In this document: positions 38,673 through 47,500 of the stretch, in pieces
Layout: every line of letters starts with the position of its first letter
Position numbering within the stretch: the stretch's first letter is position 1
Assembly: GCF_900100655.1 (NCBI RefSeq)
Contig: NZ_FNCE01000002.1
Location: 434,001-498,000 of the forward strand
Reading direction: 5' to 3'
Source: Limimonas halophila
GTDB taxonomy: Bacteria > Pseudomonadota > Alphaproteobacteria > Kiloniellales > Rhodovibrionaceae
DNA: 64,000 nt
Notes under the pieces: model-generated
The model's input: the letters and a program-made list of their open reading frames with translations, nothing else
What the model was told of the DNA's origin: nothing
The model's database searches: none
Program-made: the position numbers and the translations under genes

Positions 38673-38810
38673 GGCGTTAGGCCCCTTCGGTTGGCGGGCA
38701 CCGGGCCACGACCCCTCGCCCCAGCGAGCGCGGAATCACGGCCGGTTCGATCCGGATACGGCGGCGCACTGTACGGTTCGCGGCGCTTCCGTCAAGCGCG
38801 TGGCCGGCCG

Positions 38811-40214
38811 TCAGCCAGCGGCGTCGGTGTCGGCCGTCTCGCTGCTGGTTGCGTCCGCGGAACACACCCGGTTGCGGCCGCTTTCCTTGGCGGCATAGAG
38901 CGCTTCGTCCGCACGACCCAGAACGTCTTCGGCCATTTCGTCGGGATCGGTGGTGGCCGCCACACCGATGGAGATGGTCACGGGAAGCGGCTCGTCCATC
39001 TGCGGCGGATGGAAGGTGTGCTCGGCCACGCAGCGCCGCAGGCGCTCCGCTACCTCCTGCGCCTGATCGCCGCGCGTCTCCGGCATCACGACCACGAACT
39101 CTTCGCCGCCGTAGCGCGCGACAAGGTCGACGCTGCGCAAGTTGTCGCTGACGATGGACGCCAGCGTTTTCAGCACTTCATCGCCGACGTTGTGGCCGTG
39201 CGTGTCGTTGACGTCCTTGAAGTTGTCGACGTCGAAGATCGCCACCGAAACGGGTTTGCCGCTCGTGGCGATGTCCATGAGCTTCCGGTCGAGGTGCGTG
39301 GTCAGGTAACGCCGGTTGTACAGCCCCGTCAGCGAATCCGTGAACGCCATGGAGACGCTGCGCTGGATGCGCGAACGCAGGCGCTCGTGATAGCGGCGCC
39401 GCCGGATTTGCGTGCGCGTTCGCGCCAGCAGCTCGCCGCGGTCGATCGGCTTCACGACGTAGTCGGTCACGCCCAGATCCAGCCCCTTGGCAAGGCGCTG
39501 CATGTCCATGTCGTCCAGCACCAACAGCAGCGGGACGTGGCGCGTCTCTTCCTGCGTGCGGAACTGCGAGCACAGGCGCAGCCCGTCCTCGCCGTCCAGG
39601 TCGATGCCGACGATGATGAGGTCGAAGCCGGTTTCGCGGCCGGCCTTCAGCGCCTTGGCCGGATCGGCGACGTGGGTGACGTTGTGGCCTTCCTCGCGCA
39701 GGTGGCCGCAGGTGCGCTCGGCGGTCATCGTGCTGGTTTCGACAACCAGGATGCTGGCGGGCGAATCGTCTTCCTCGGTGTAGACGTCGCCCGTGCCCAA
39801 CTGACCGTGCGTGGCCTGGCGCACGCGCAACTCGTCCAGCATCATCTTCAGCCGCGCAAGCGAGCGCACGCGCGCGAAGAGCGCGGTGTCGTTGACGGGC
39901 TTGGATAGGAAGTCGTCCGCCCCGGCCTCCAGGCCACGCACGCGATCCTGGGTTTCCGAGAGCGCCGTCACCATGACCACGGGGATGTGCGCAGTCGCGG
40001 GATCGGCCTTCAGGCGCTCGCACACCTCGAAGCCGTCCATCTCCGGCATCATCACGTCCAGCAGGATGATGTCGGGCGCCTGCTCCGCGGCGATCTCCAG
40101 CGCCTTGGGCCCGCTGTCGGCGGTGAGCACGTCGTAGTACTCCGCCGAAAGCTTGGCCTCCAGCAGCTTCACGTTCGCCGGGATGTCGTCGACAACCAGA
40201 ATCCGCGCGGTCAT
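38811..40214 (-). CDS. pleD: Response regulator / diguanylate cyclase PleD
   Basis: A 467-aa protein with two receiver domains and a GGDEF domain, the PleD layout. The first receiver (RILVVDDIPANVKLLEAKL, phospho-Asp in ILLDVMMPEMDG near 53) is intact. The second (about residues 155-270) is degenerate: the phospho-Asp position reads IVGIDLDG. The cyclase has ARYGGEEFVVV with the inhibitory RxxD (RSVD) five residues before GGEEF. It makes c-di-GMP at the pole during the swarmer-to-stalked type transition in relatives. Follows divK by 20 nt. Confidence 0.96.
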   Translation of the reverse strand: MTARILVVDDIPANVKLLEAKLSAEYYDVLTADSGPKALEIAAEQAPDIILLDVMMPEMDGFEVCERLKADPATAHIPVVMVTALSETQDRVRGLEAGADDFLSKPVNDTALFARVRSLARLKMMLDELRVRQATHGQLGTGDVYTEEDDSPASILVVETSTMTAERTCGHLREEGHNVTHVADPAKALKAGRETGFDLIIVGIDLDGEDGLRLCSQFRTQEETRHVPLLLVLDDMDMQRLAKGLDLGVTDYVVKPIDRGELLARTRTQIRRRRYHERLRSRIQRSVSMAFTDSLTGLYNRRYLTTHLDRKLMDIATSGKPVSVAIFDVDNFKDVNDTHGHNVGDEVLKTLASIVSDNLRSVDLVARYGGEEFVVVMPETRGDQAQEVAERLRRCVAEHTFHPPQMDEPLPVTISIGVAATTDPDEMAEDVLGRADEALYAAKESGRNRVCSADATSSETADTDAAG

Positions 40215-40234
40215 GGACCCTTCCGCAAACGCCC

Positions 40235-40612
40235 TCAGGAGAGGAAGCGCTGTACCGTTTCCAGGAAATTGGCAACGGAGATCGGCTTCGCGATGTAGGC
40301 CTCGCAGCCGCCCTCGCGAATCTTTTCCTCGTCACCCTTCATGGCGAACGCGGTCACCGCAACCACCGGAATGTCCTTGAGGCTGTCATCCTCCTTGATC
40401 CACTTCGTCACCTCCAGCCCCGAAACCTCGGGCAACTGGATGTCCATGAGGATGAGATCGGGATGATGGTCGCGCGCCATCTTGAGCGCTTCCATCCCGT
40501 CGCGCGTTTGCAGGATGGAATAGCCGTGCGCCTCCAGCAGGTCGTGGAACAGCTTCATGTTCAGCTCGTTGTCTTCCACGACCAGAACGGTCTGGCCCTT
40601 CTCGTCCGCCAT
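40235..40612 (-). CDS. divK: Single-domain response regulator DivK
   Basis: A 125-aa stand-alone receiver: [19 protein letters not shown], phospho-Asp in [13 protein letters not shown] (about residue 55), the Thr in AVTAFAM and Lys in IAKPIS. DivK controls CtrA activity through DivL/CckA and PleC/DivJ in alphaproteobacteria. It is upstream of pleD in one operon, the order known from relatives. Confidence 0.96.
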   Translation of the reverse strand: MADEKGQTVLVVEDNELNMKLFHDLLEAHGYSILQTRDGMEALKMARDHHPDLILMDIQLPEVSGLEVTKWIKEDDSLKDIPVVAVTAFAMKGDEEKIREGGCEAYIAKPISVANFLETVQRFLS

Positions 40613-40891
40613 CTAAGCGTCCCGGGTTCGTTGCCGCGTTCGCACGCCTTTTAGCAAAGCGTGGTACCCCTTGTCACAATCAGCGGGCGCAGGTGCGCGC
40701 ATATGCACCCGGCCGATCGGCCGGCGCGGGGGCGCCGGACGGACCACCGTTCGCAATCTGGACCATGCCACGTTAACGTTACGTAATGATCGGGCGCCGG
40801 GCGCCAAGGCCATGTCGTGCAGTGGTCCGCCCCACATCCGTCCCCGCACGCAGGCACGCCGCAACAAGGCCACGGCACGGACGGGGGCACC
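40613..40891. other. Divergent promoter region, divK / dinB
   Basis: A 279-base gap. Its one AT-rich patch is at 40769-40790 and has the palindrome ACGTTAACGT followed by TACGTAAT, a plausible control site for one or both genes. A TTAA with a second half-site TAAT seven bases on is only a poor match to a CtrA box. A short direct or inverted GC run (CCGGCCGATCGGCCGG, 40709-40724) is also palindromic. Confidence 0.4.
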
Positions 40892-42157
40892 ATGACGCCA
40901 GTCGAGAGCGTGTGCCGGCACTGCCTGACCCGGGCGACCGGGTATGCGGGCGGCGTGTGCGGGCAGTGTGGCAGACGTGCGCTGGTGGCGCACCCCGAAC
41001 TTGGTGATCTCGCCCTGGCGCACCTGGACTGCGACGCCTTCTACGCCAGCGTGGAAAAGCGCGACCGCCCCGAACTGGCCGACAGCCCCCTTATCGTGGG
41101 CGGCGGCCGGCGCGGCGCCGTCATGGCCTGTTGCTATATCACGCGCATGACGGGCGTGCGCTCGGCCATGCCCATGCGGCGCGCCCTCGCCCTTTGCCCG
41201 GACGCCACGGTGATCCGGCCGGACATGGCGAAGTACCGCGAGGCCGGCCGGCACATCCGCCAACTGATGGAATCGGTGACGCCGCTGGTGGAGCCGGTGT
41301 CGATCGACGAAGCCTATCTGGACCTCTCGGGCACCGAGGCGCTGCACGGCGGCCCGCCGGCCCAGACCCTGGCGCGGCTGGTCCAGCGCATCGAGCGCGA
41401 GGTGGGCGTCACCGCCTCCATCGGGCTGAGCTACGCCAAGGTGCTGGCCAAGATCGCCTCGGGCGCGGACAAGCCGCGCGGCTTCGTGGCGGTGGGGCGC
41501 GGCGACGTCGAGGATTTTCTCGCGCCCAAGCCCGTATCGATCATCCCCGGCGTGGGCAGCAGCCTGGAACAGGCGTTGCTCCGCGACGGCATCTGCACCG
41601 TCGGGGACCTGGCCCGCCACGGCGAGTCGCAGTTGGTCGCCCGCTACGGCGCCATGGGCCGACGGCTGGCCCAGGTGGCGCGGGGGTTGGACGACCGGCC
41701 GGTGGCGCCGGGCGGCCCGCCCAAGAGCGTGTCCGCCGAAACCACCTTCGACAGCGACGTGGCGGCCACCGATGCCCTGCTGGCCGCCCTGTGGCCGCTG
41801 GCCGAACGCGTCTCCGCGCGCCTGAAGGAACAGGACCGCGCCGCCGGCTCGGTGCGCATCAAGCTCAAGACGCGATCCTTCCGCGTGCTTTCGCGCTCGC
41901 AACGGCTGGACGACCCCACCAAGCTGGCCGAACGCCTCTACGCCGTGGCCGCGCCGCTGGTCGAGCAGGCCGCGGGATACGGCCCGTTTCGGCTCGTCGG
42001 CATCGCGGCGGCGGAGCTAACCGACGGCGTCCATGCCGACCCGCCCAACCTCCTGGCCCCAGAACGCCAGCGCACGGCGGCCGTCGAATCGGCGATGGAC
42101 GCCGTGCGCGCGAAGCTCGGCCCCGGTGCGATCACGAAGGGGCGCGGGCTCGGATGA
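40892..42157 (+). CDS. dinB: DNA polymerase IV (DinB) with N-terminal Cys4 motif
   Basis: A 421-aa Y-family translesion polymerase. The catalytic core has LAHLDCDAFYASVEK (first Asp, about residue 45), SIDEAYLDLSGTE (second acids, about 140) and ASIGLSYAKVLAKIAS; a little-finger domain follows. Before the core, residues 1-35 have two CXXC pairs (C8, C11, C23, C26), a likely zinc ribbon that I recall from other alphaproteobacterial DinB proteins. No C-terminal clamp-binding QL-type motif is obvious. The ATG at 40892 starts just before the Cys motif. Confidence 0.94.
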   Translation: MTPVESVCRHCLTRATGYAGGVCGQCGRRALVAHPELGDLALAHLDCDAFYASVEKRDRPELADSPLIVGGGRRGAVMACCYITRMTGVRSAMPMRRALALCPDATVIRPDMAKYREAGRHIRQLMESVTPLVEPVSIDEAYLDLSGTEALHGGPPAQTLARLVQRIEREVGVTASIGLSYAKVLAKIASGADKPRGFVAVGRGDVEDFLAPKPVSIIPGVGSSLEQALLRDGICTVGDLARHGESQLVARYGAMGRRLAQVARGLDDRPVAPGGPPKSVSAETTFDSDVAATDALLAALWPLAERVSARLKEQDRAAGSVRIKLKTRSFRVLSRSQRLDDPTKLAERLYAVAAPLVEQAAGYGPFRLVGIAAAELTDGVHADPPNLLAPERQRTAAVESAMDAVRAKLGPGAITKGRGLG

Positions 42158-42163
42158 GTCGGC

Positions 42164-42817
42164 TCAGCGCTTGCCGGCGCGGCCGAGGTAGAGCGCCACG
42201 GCGCCGGCCCGGCTGCGCACGTCCAGCTTGTCGTAGATGTTCTTCAGGTGGAACTTGACGGTGTTCGGGGATACCGACAGGCGCCGCGCGAGCTGGTCGT
42301 TGCTTACGCCCTCCGACAGCCCATCGAGAAGCTGGACCTCGCGCGCCGTCAGCCGCTCCAGCGGATCGCTGTCCAGGCCCGGCGAATCCATGCGCGGGAA
42401 GACGGTCCAGCCGGCCGCCACCTGCCCCACGATCTCCAAGAGGCGCTCGGGGTTCTCGCGCTTGGAACAGAACGCCGCCCCGCCCAGCGCCATGACATGG
42501 CGCGGCACACTGGGCTCCATGGCGCCGGTGTAGACGACGAGCCGCGGTGCGCCGGGCCGGTCGCGCACGGCCTGAAGCAGGTCGCGCCCCTCGTAGCCCG
42601 GCAGATTCCAGCCGATGATGCCCACGTCGAAGCGCGTGTCGCCGACGTGGCGCAGGAAGGTGGCGCCGTCGTGGCAGGTGGCGCGCACCTTGAAGCGCGA
42701 ATCCTGCTCCACCAGCCGCTCGATGCCGGCGACCACCAGCCGGCTCTTGTCCGCGATGGCGAGGTCGACGGGCCGGCTGTCATCCGCCCCGGGGGTGACC
42801 GGTCGCGCGGGCCGCAT
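42164..42817 (-). CDS. LuxR-type regulator with an aspartate-less receiver domain
   Basis: A 217-aa NarL/FixJ-family protein. The receiver-like domain (residues 17-130) has lost key acids: the phospho-Asp position reads IIGWN with Gly69, and the usual acidic pair is D23-K24. The Thr (VVYTGAM) and Lys (FCSKREN) remain. The C-terminal LuxR helix-turn-helix is intact (LTAREVQLL, SNDQLARRLSVSPNTVKFHL). So it is unlikely to be switched by phosphorylation and may respond to a ligand or protein. AGGGAGG precedes the ATG at 42817. It diverges from the serine-cycle genes, 313 nt apart. Confidence 0.9.
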   Translation of the reverse strand: MRPARPVTPGADDSRPVDLAIADKSRLVVAGIERLVEQDSRFKVRATCHDGATFLRHVGDTRFDVGIIGWNLPGYEGRDLLQAVRDRPGAPRLVVYTGAMEPSVPRHVMALGGAAFCSKRENPERLLEIVGQVAAGWTVFPRMDSPGLDSDPLERLTAREVQLLDGLSEGVSNDQLARRLSVSPNTVKFHLKNIYDKLDVRSRAGAVALYLGRAGKR

Positions 42818-42860
42818 GGGCGCCTCCCTGGCGTTCGCGTCGTTGTTGTCCCGCGCAAAA

Positions 42861-42923
42861 CCTACCCGGACTGGCGGGCGGTTGCCTACCCGAATGCGTG
42901 GTGTCTTCCCACCCATAGGGGTG
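42861..42923. promoter_or_regulatory. Candidate operators between the LuxR gene and the serine-cycle genes
   Basis: CCTACCCG occurs twice in direct order (42861-42868 and 42885-42892, 24 nt apart), and CACCC-ATAG-GGGTG forms a dyad at 42910-42923. TACCC-type heptamers resemble sites used by NarL-family proteins. The rest of the 313-base gap 42818-43130 shows no gene. Binding by the adjacent regulator is inference. Confidence 0.35.
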
Positions 42924-43130
42924 TAGCGACCCCGCCACCGCGCCGGCATTTTCGCCAGACCGATCGGGCCGAATCCCCGTTTTCCATCACCGATGGCGCG
43001 GCGCCGCCGGGTGTCGCGCACGGGCCGGTTGCCGCGCGCGACCGGGGCGTTGGGGCGGTGTGTGCCCGATCCTCAGCCAAATGCGACGCGATTGAACACA
43101 GGCCGCAGGCCGCGAGGGGGACGTTTCGCC

Positions 43131-44321
43131 ATGGCCGGCTACCACCAGCTCTTCATCCCCGGTCCCACCAACATGCCCGACCGAATCCGGTCGGCCATCG
43201 ACCGCCCGATGGAAAACCACCGCGCACCCGACTTCGGCGAGCTGACGCTGCCGCTGCTGGAGGACCTGAAGAAGGTCTTCAAGACGGAGCACGGCCGCGT
43301 CTTCGTCTTCCCGGGCACCGGCACGGGCGGCTGGGAAGCCACGATCACCAACACGCTCTCGCCCGGCGACACCGTGCTGGCGGCGCGCCACGGCCAGTTC
43401 TCCGATCAGTGGATCCAGCTCTGCCAGGCGCACGGCCTGAACGTGCGCGTCTGCGACCGCTCCTGGCACGAGGGCGCGCCGGTGCAGCAGTTCGCCGAGA
43501 TCCTGCAGGCGGACACGGACCACGAGATCAAGGCCGTGCTGACCTGCCACAACGAAACCGCGACCGGTGTGACCAGCGACATCGCGGGCGTGCGCCGCGC
43601 GCTGGACGACGCGGGCCACCCGGCGCTGCTGTTCGTGGACGGCGTCAGCTCAATCGCCAGCCTGGACTTCCGCATGGACGAGTGGGGCGTCGACGCCGCG
43701 GTCACGGGTTCGCAAAAGGGCTTCATGATGCCCACGGGCCTCGCCATCGTGGCCGTCAGCCCGAAGGCGCTGGAGGCGGCGAAGACCTCGAAGCTGGGCA
43801 GCTTCTACTTCGACTTCCAGCGCAACGGCATGTCCCACCAGAACGGCTTCTTCCCCTACACGCCGGCGACGACGCTGCTCTACGGCCTGCGCGAATCCGT
43901 GAACATGCTGCTGGAAGAGGGCATGGACAACGTGGCCGCGCGCCACAACCGCCTCGCCGAGGGCGTGCGCAAGGCCGTCGACGCCTGGGGCCTGAGTCTG
44001 TGCGGCAACGACCCGGCGCTGCACTCCGACACCGTCTCCACCGTCATGGTGCCCGAGGGCGTCGACGGCGGCGCGGTCGTGCGCCACGCCTACGAGCGCT
44101 ACGACATGGCGCTCGGCGGCGGGCTCGGCCCTCTGGCCGGCAAGGTCTTCCGCATCGGCCACATGGGCTACGTCAACGAGGTCATGCTGCTCGGCGCGCT
44201 CGCGGGCGTGGAGATGGCGCTCAACGACTGCGGCGCCGCGATTCAGCCGGGCTCGGGCGTCGCGGCGGCGCAGAACCACTTCCGCGCGGCCGGCGCGGCG
44301 ACGGCCATGGCCGCGGAATAA
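43131..44321 (+). CDS. sga: Serine-glyoxylate aminotransferase
   Basis: A 396-aa class V PLP aminotransferase converting serine + glyoxylate to hydroxypyruvate + glycine, a core step of the serine cycle. Starts HQLFIPGPTNMPDRIR; the PLP lysine is K196 in TGSQKGFMMP, and FVDGVSSIASLDF comes before it. The C-terminal FRIGHMGYVNEVMLLGAL is typical. GAGGGGG lies before the ATG at 43131. First gene of sga-mtkA-mtkB, 12 nt before mtkA. Confidence 0.95.
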   Translation: MAGYHQLFIPGPTNMPDRIRSAIDRPMENHRAPDFGELTLPLLEDLKKVFKTEHGRVFVFPGTGTGGWEATITNTLSPGDTVLAARHGQFSDQWIQLCQAHGLNVRVCDRSWHEGAPVQQFAEILQADTDHEIKAVLTCHNETATGVTSDIAGVRRALDDAGHPALLFVDGVSSIASLDFRMDEWGVDAAVTGSQKGFMMPTGLAIVAVSPKALEAAKTSKLGSFYFDFQRNGMSHQNGFFPYTPATTLLYGLRESVNMLLEEGMDNVAARHNRLAEGVRKAVDAWGLSLCGNDPALHSDTVSTVMVPEGVDGGAVVRHAYERYDMALGGGLGPLAGKVFRIGHMGYVNEVMLLGALAGVEMALNDCGAAIQPGSGVAAAQNHFRAAGAATAMAAE

Positions 44322-44333
44322 AGGGGGCCCGCC

Positions 44334-45521
44334 ATGGACGTTCACGAGTATCAGGCGAAAGAGCTGCTGGGCCGCTTCGGCGTTCCCGTTCCCCGCGGCG
44401 GCCTGGCCTACAGCCCCGAACAGGCGGCCTACCGCGCCCGCGAGCTGGGCGGCGACGCCTGGGCAGTGAAGGCGCAGGTCCACGCCGGCGCGCGCGGCAA
44501 GGGCGGCGGCATCAAGGTGTGCCGAAATCGCAACGAGGTCTGGGAGGCGGCGGACAGCCTTCTCGGCCACACGCTCGTCACGCCGCAGACCGGCGACGAC
44601 GGCAAGGGCGTCTACCGCCTCTACGTCGAGGCGGCCCAAAAAATCGCGCGCGAGTACTACCTGGGCCTCGTGCTCGACCGCGAGGCGGAGCGCATCATGA
44701 TCGTCGCCTCCGCCGCCGGCGGCATGGAGATCGAGGAGATCGCCCGCGAGCGCCCGGAGAGCGTGCACCGCATTGTCGTCGACCCCGCGGCCGGCCTGCC
44801 CACCTTCCAGGCGCGCGACATGGCCTTCGCGCTCGGCTTCACGGGTGGCGAGATCGCCCAGGTCATCCGGACCATCCAGGGTTGCTATCGGGCGTTCCGC
44901 GAGCTGGACGCCACGATGGTGGAGATCAACCCGCTCACGGTGACCGAGGACGGCACGGTGCTGGCGCTCGACTGCAAGATGCAGTTCGACGACAACGCCC
45001 TCTTCCGCCGCCCCGAGGTCGCCGACATGCGCGACCGCTCGCAGGAGGACGCGCGCGAGAGCCACGCCACCGACCGCGGGCTGAGCTACGTGGGTCTGGA
45101 CGGCAACATCGGCTGCATCATCAACGGCGCCGGCCTCGCCATGGCGACGCTGGACATGATCAAGCAGGCCGGCGGCGAGCCCGCGAACTTCCTGGACATC
45201 GGCGGCGGCGCCACGCCCGAGCGTGTGGCGGAGGCTTTCAACATCGTCCGCAACGACGACAACGTGCGGGCGATCCTCGTGAACATCTTCGCCGGCATCA
45301 ACCGCTGCGACTGGGTGGCCCAGGGCGTCGTCCAGGCGGTGCAGCAGACCGGCCTGGACCTGCCGCTGGTGGTGCGCCTCGCCGGCACGCACGTCGAGGA
45401 CGGCCAGCGCATTCTGGACGAAAGCGGGCTGGACATCGTCAGCGGCCGCACGCTCAAGGAAGCCGCCGACAAGGCCGTCGGCGTCCTCACCGCCAACCGG
45501 GCAGCGGAGGCCACGGGATGA
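44334..45521 (+). CDS. mtkA: Malate-CoA ligase (malate thiokinase) beta subunit
   Basis: A 395-aa SucC-like ATP-grasp subunit. [44 protein letters not shown] and [17 protein letters not shown] match MtkA closely in my reading, and neighbours (sga, hydroxypyruvate reductase) fit malate thiokinase better than succinyl-CoA synthetase. The complex makes malyl-CoA, which malyl-CoA lyase splits to acetyl-CoA and glyoxylate. Its stop overlaps the mtkB start by 4 nt. Confidence 0.9.
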   Translation: MDVHEYQAKELLGRFGVPVPRGGLAYSPEQAAYRARELGGDAWAVKAQVHAGARGKGGGIKVCRNRNEVWEAADSLLGHTLVTPQTGDDGKGVYRLYVEAAQKIAREYYLGLVLDREAERIMIVASAAGGMEIEEIARERPESVHRIVVDPAAGLPTFQARDMAFALGFTGGEIAQVIRTIQGCYRAFRELDATMVEINPLTVTEDGTVLALDCKMQFDDNALFRRPEVADMRDRSQEDARESHATDRGLSYVGLDGNIGCIINGAGLAMATLDMIKQAGGEPANFLDIGGGATPERVAEAFNIVRNDDNVRAILVNIFAGINRCDWVAQGVVQAVQQTGLDLPLVVRLAGTHVEDGQRILDESGLDIVSGRTLKEAADKAVGVLTANRAAEATG

Positions 45522-46408
45522 GCATCCTCGTCGACCGCAGCAACAAGGTCATCGTCCAGGGCTTCACGGGGCGCATCGGCAGCTTCCACGCCCAGGAGAT
45601 GATGGAGGCGGGCACCAACGTCGTCGGCGGCGTCACGCCGGGCCGCGGCGGCGGCGAGCACCTGGGCCTGCCGGTGTTCGACACCGTCAGCCAGGCCGTG
45701 CGCGAGACCGGCGCCGACACCTCGATCATCTTCGTGCCGCCGCCCTACGCGGCCGACGCCGCGATGGAGGCCGCCGAGGCGGGCATCGAGCTGGCGGTGA
45801 TGATCACCGACGGCATCCCCGCCCAGGACATGATGCAGGTGAAGCGCTACATCCGCCGCTACGAGCCGGAGAACCGCATCACCATCATCGGCCCCAACTG
45901 CTCGGGCGTGATCTCGCCGGGCGAGGCGCTGGCCGGCATCATGCCGACCAACATCTTTCTGCCGGGGCGCGTGGGCATCGTCTCGCGCTCGGGCACGCTG
46001 GGCTACGAGGCCGCGGACCAGATGAAGGCCCACGGCATCGGCGTGAGCACCAGCGTCGGCATCGGCGGCGACCCCATCAACGGCAGCTCCTTCAAGGACG
46101 TGCTGGCCCGCTTCGAGGCCGACCCCGACACCGACGCCGTGGTGATGATCGGCGAGATCGGCGGGCCGCAGGAAGCCGCGGCGGCGGAGTACATCCGCAC
46201 CGGGATGTCCAAGCCCGTGACCGCCTACATCGCCGGCCTTTCGGCCCCGCCGGGCCGACGCATGGGCCACGCCGGCGCCATCATCCAGGCCGCCGGCGAA
46301 GCGGCCTCGGAAAAGGTGGCGCTGCTCAAGGACGCGGGCGTGGCGATCGCGCCCACGCCGTCGGAGATCGGCGACACCGTGGCTGACAGGCTGGCCGTCG
46401 CCGCCTAA
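45518..46408 (+). CDS. mtkB: Malate-CoA ligase (malate thiokinase) alpha subunit
   Basis: A 296-aa SucD-like subunit with CoA-binding N-terminus ([19 protein letters not shown]), [14 protein letters not shown] and the phospho-histidine H251 in [11 protein letters not shown]. Works with mtkA. Two tandem hairpins follow its stop. Malyl-CoA lyase, the next enzyme, is not in this window. Confidence 0.9.
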   Translation: MSILVDRSNKVIVQGFTGRIGSFHAQEMMEAGTNVVGGVTPGRGGGEHLGLPVFDTVSQAVRETGADTSIIFVPPPYAADAAMEAAEAGIELAVMITDGIPAQDMMQVKRYIRRYEPENRITIIGPNCSGVISPGEALAGIMPTNIFLPGRVGIVSRSGTLGYEAADQMKAHGIGVSTSVGIGGDPINGSSFKDVLARFEADPDTDAVVMIGEIGGPQEAAAAEYIRTGMSKPVTAYIAGLSAPPGRRMGHAGAIIQAAGEAASEKVALLKDAGVAIAPTPSEIGDTVADRLAVAA

Positions 46409-46410
46409 AA

Positions 46411-46443
46411 ACCGGGGATGGATGCGGCGGCGTCCATCCCCGT
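46411..46443 (+). terminator. Hairpin after mtkB (first of two)
   Basis: CGGGGATGGA and TCCATCCCCG form a perfect 10-bp stem around TGCGGCGGCG, 4 nt after the mtkB stop. The tail is only GTT. Confidence 0.55.
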
Positions 46444-46459
46444 TCCGCATGCGGGTTCA

Positions 46460-46490
46460 GGGGCGGATGCCGCGGCGTCCGCCCCGTTTT
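46460..46490 (+). terminator. Hairpin before hydroxypyruvate reductase (second of two), with T tail
   Basis: GGGGCGGA and TCCGCCCC form a perfect 8-bp stem around TGCCGCGGCG, followed by GTTTT. The loop and flanks match the first hairpin, while the stem bases differ in compensating pairs. Confidence 0.6.
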
Positions 46491-46512
46491 CATGGCCGCC
46501 GGATGGAACGTG

Positions 46513-47478
46513 ATGCCGTCTCGCCCGCGTGTCTTTGCCAGCCGCGACCTCCCCGCCGCCGTGCGCCAGCGCCTCGAGCGCGACTACGACGCCCGCATTA
46601 ACGATTCCGACGTCTTTCTCAGCGAGGACGATCTCGTCGCGGCGTGCCAGGACGCCGAGGCCCTGATCCCGATTCCCGCCGACCCTGTGAGCGCCAACGT
46701 CATCGACCGCCTGCCGCCGACCTTCCGGGCCGTGGGCTGCTTTTCCGTGGGCACGGACCACGTGGACCTCGCCGCCGCCCGGCGGCGCGGCATCGCCGTG
46801 ACGCACACGCCCGGCGTGCTGACGGAATCCACAGCCGAGATGGCGATCCTGCTGATGCTCGGCGCCGCCCGCCGCGCGCACGAGGGCGAAAAGGTGCTGC
46901 GCAGCGGCACCTGGCAGGGGGTCCGGCCCACCGAGCTTCTGGGCATGGAGCTGTCCGGCAAGCGGCTGGGCATCCTGGGCATGGGCCGCATCGGCGAGGC
47001 CACGGCGCGGCGCGCCCGCGCCTTCGGCATGACGATCCACTACCACAACCGCCGCCGCAGCGACGCCGAAACCGAGCTGGGCGCGATCTTCCACGAAACG
47101 CCCGACACCCTGATGGGGGCCAGCGACGTGCTCTCCATCCACGCGCCCGCGACGGCGGAAACGAAGCACATGGTGAACGCCGGGCGGCTGGCGAAGCTGC
47201 CCGAGGGCGCGGTCGTGGTGAACACCGCGCGCGGCGATCTGGTGGACGACGAGGCGCTGATCGACGCGCTCAAAAACGGCCACGTCTTCGCCGCCGGCCT
47301 GGACGTCTACGACGGCGAGCCGAACGTCCACCCCGGCTATTTCGGGCTGGAAAACGCCTTCCTCATGCCGCACCTGGGCAGCGCGACCGTGGAAACGCGC
47401 ACGGCCATGGGCATGCTGTGCCTGGACAACCTGGACGCCGTCTTCGCCGGCACCGAACCGCCGCACCGGGCGGCGTGA
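46513..47478 (+). CDS. D-2-hydroxyacid dehydrogenase, probable hydroxypyruvate/glyoxylate reductase
   Basis: A 321-aa NAD(P)-dependent enzyme with the nucleotide-binding GMGRIGEATARR (about residues 156-167), the catalytic Arg in NTARGDLVDD (about 237), Glu in DGEPNVHPGYF and His in MPHLGSAT (about 290). Beside sga it most likely reduces hydroxypyruvate to glycerate in the serine cycle. I chose the ATG at 46513, with GGATGG upstream; an ATG at 46492 abuts the hairpin above. The hairpins suggest it is expressed at a different level from mtkB. Confidence 0.9.
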   Translation: MPSRPRVFASRDLPAAVRQRLERDYDARINDSDVFLSEDDLVAACQDAEALIPIPADPVSANVIDRLPPTFRAVGCFSVGTDHVDLAAARRRGIAVTHTPGVLTESTAEMAILLMLGAARRAHEGEKVLRSGTWQGVRPTELLGMELSGKRLGILGMGRIGEATARRARAFGMTIHYHNRRRSDAETELGAIFHETPDTLMGASDVLSIHAPATAETKHMVNAGRLAKLPEGAVVVNTARGDLVDDEALIDALKNGHVFAAGLDVYDGEPNVHPGYFGLENAFLMPHLGSATVETRTAMGMLCLDNLDAVFAGTEPPHRAA

Positions 47479-47500
47479 CCGCCATTCCCGGCGCGCCTCG

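Noticed and set aside
38811-40214. Degenerate second receiver in PleD as an anomaly
   Set aside because: Loss of the phospho-Asp in the second receiver is the normal PleD layout, so it is not unusual.
40773-40787. Possible CtrA box in front of divK
   Set aside because: TTAA is followed at the right distance by TAAT, which matches only two of four bases of the second half-site.
42248-46408. A 1386-codon plus-strand open frame ending in MtkB
   Set aside because: Only the end is real: it coincides with mtkB from 45518. The preceding part is out of frame with sga and mtkA and antisense to the LuxR gene.
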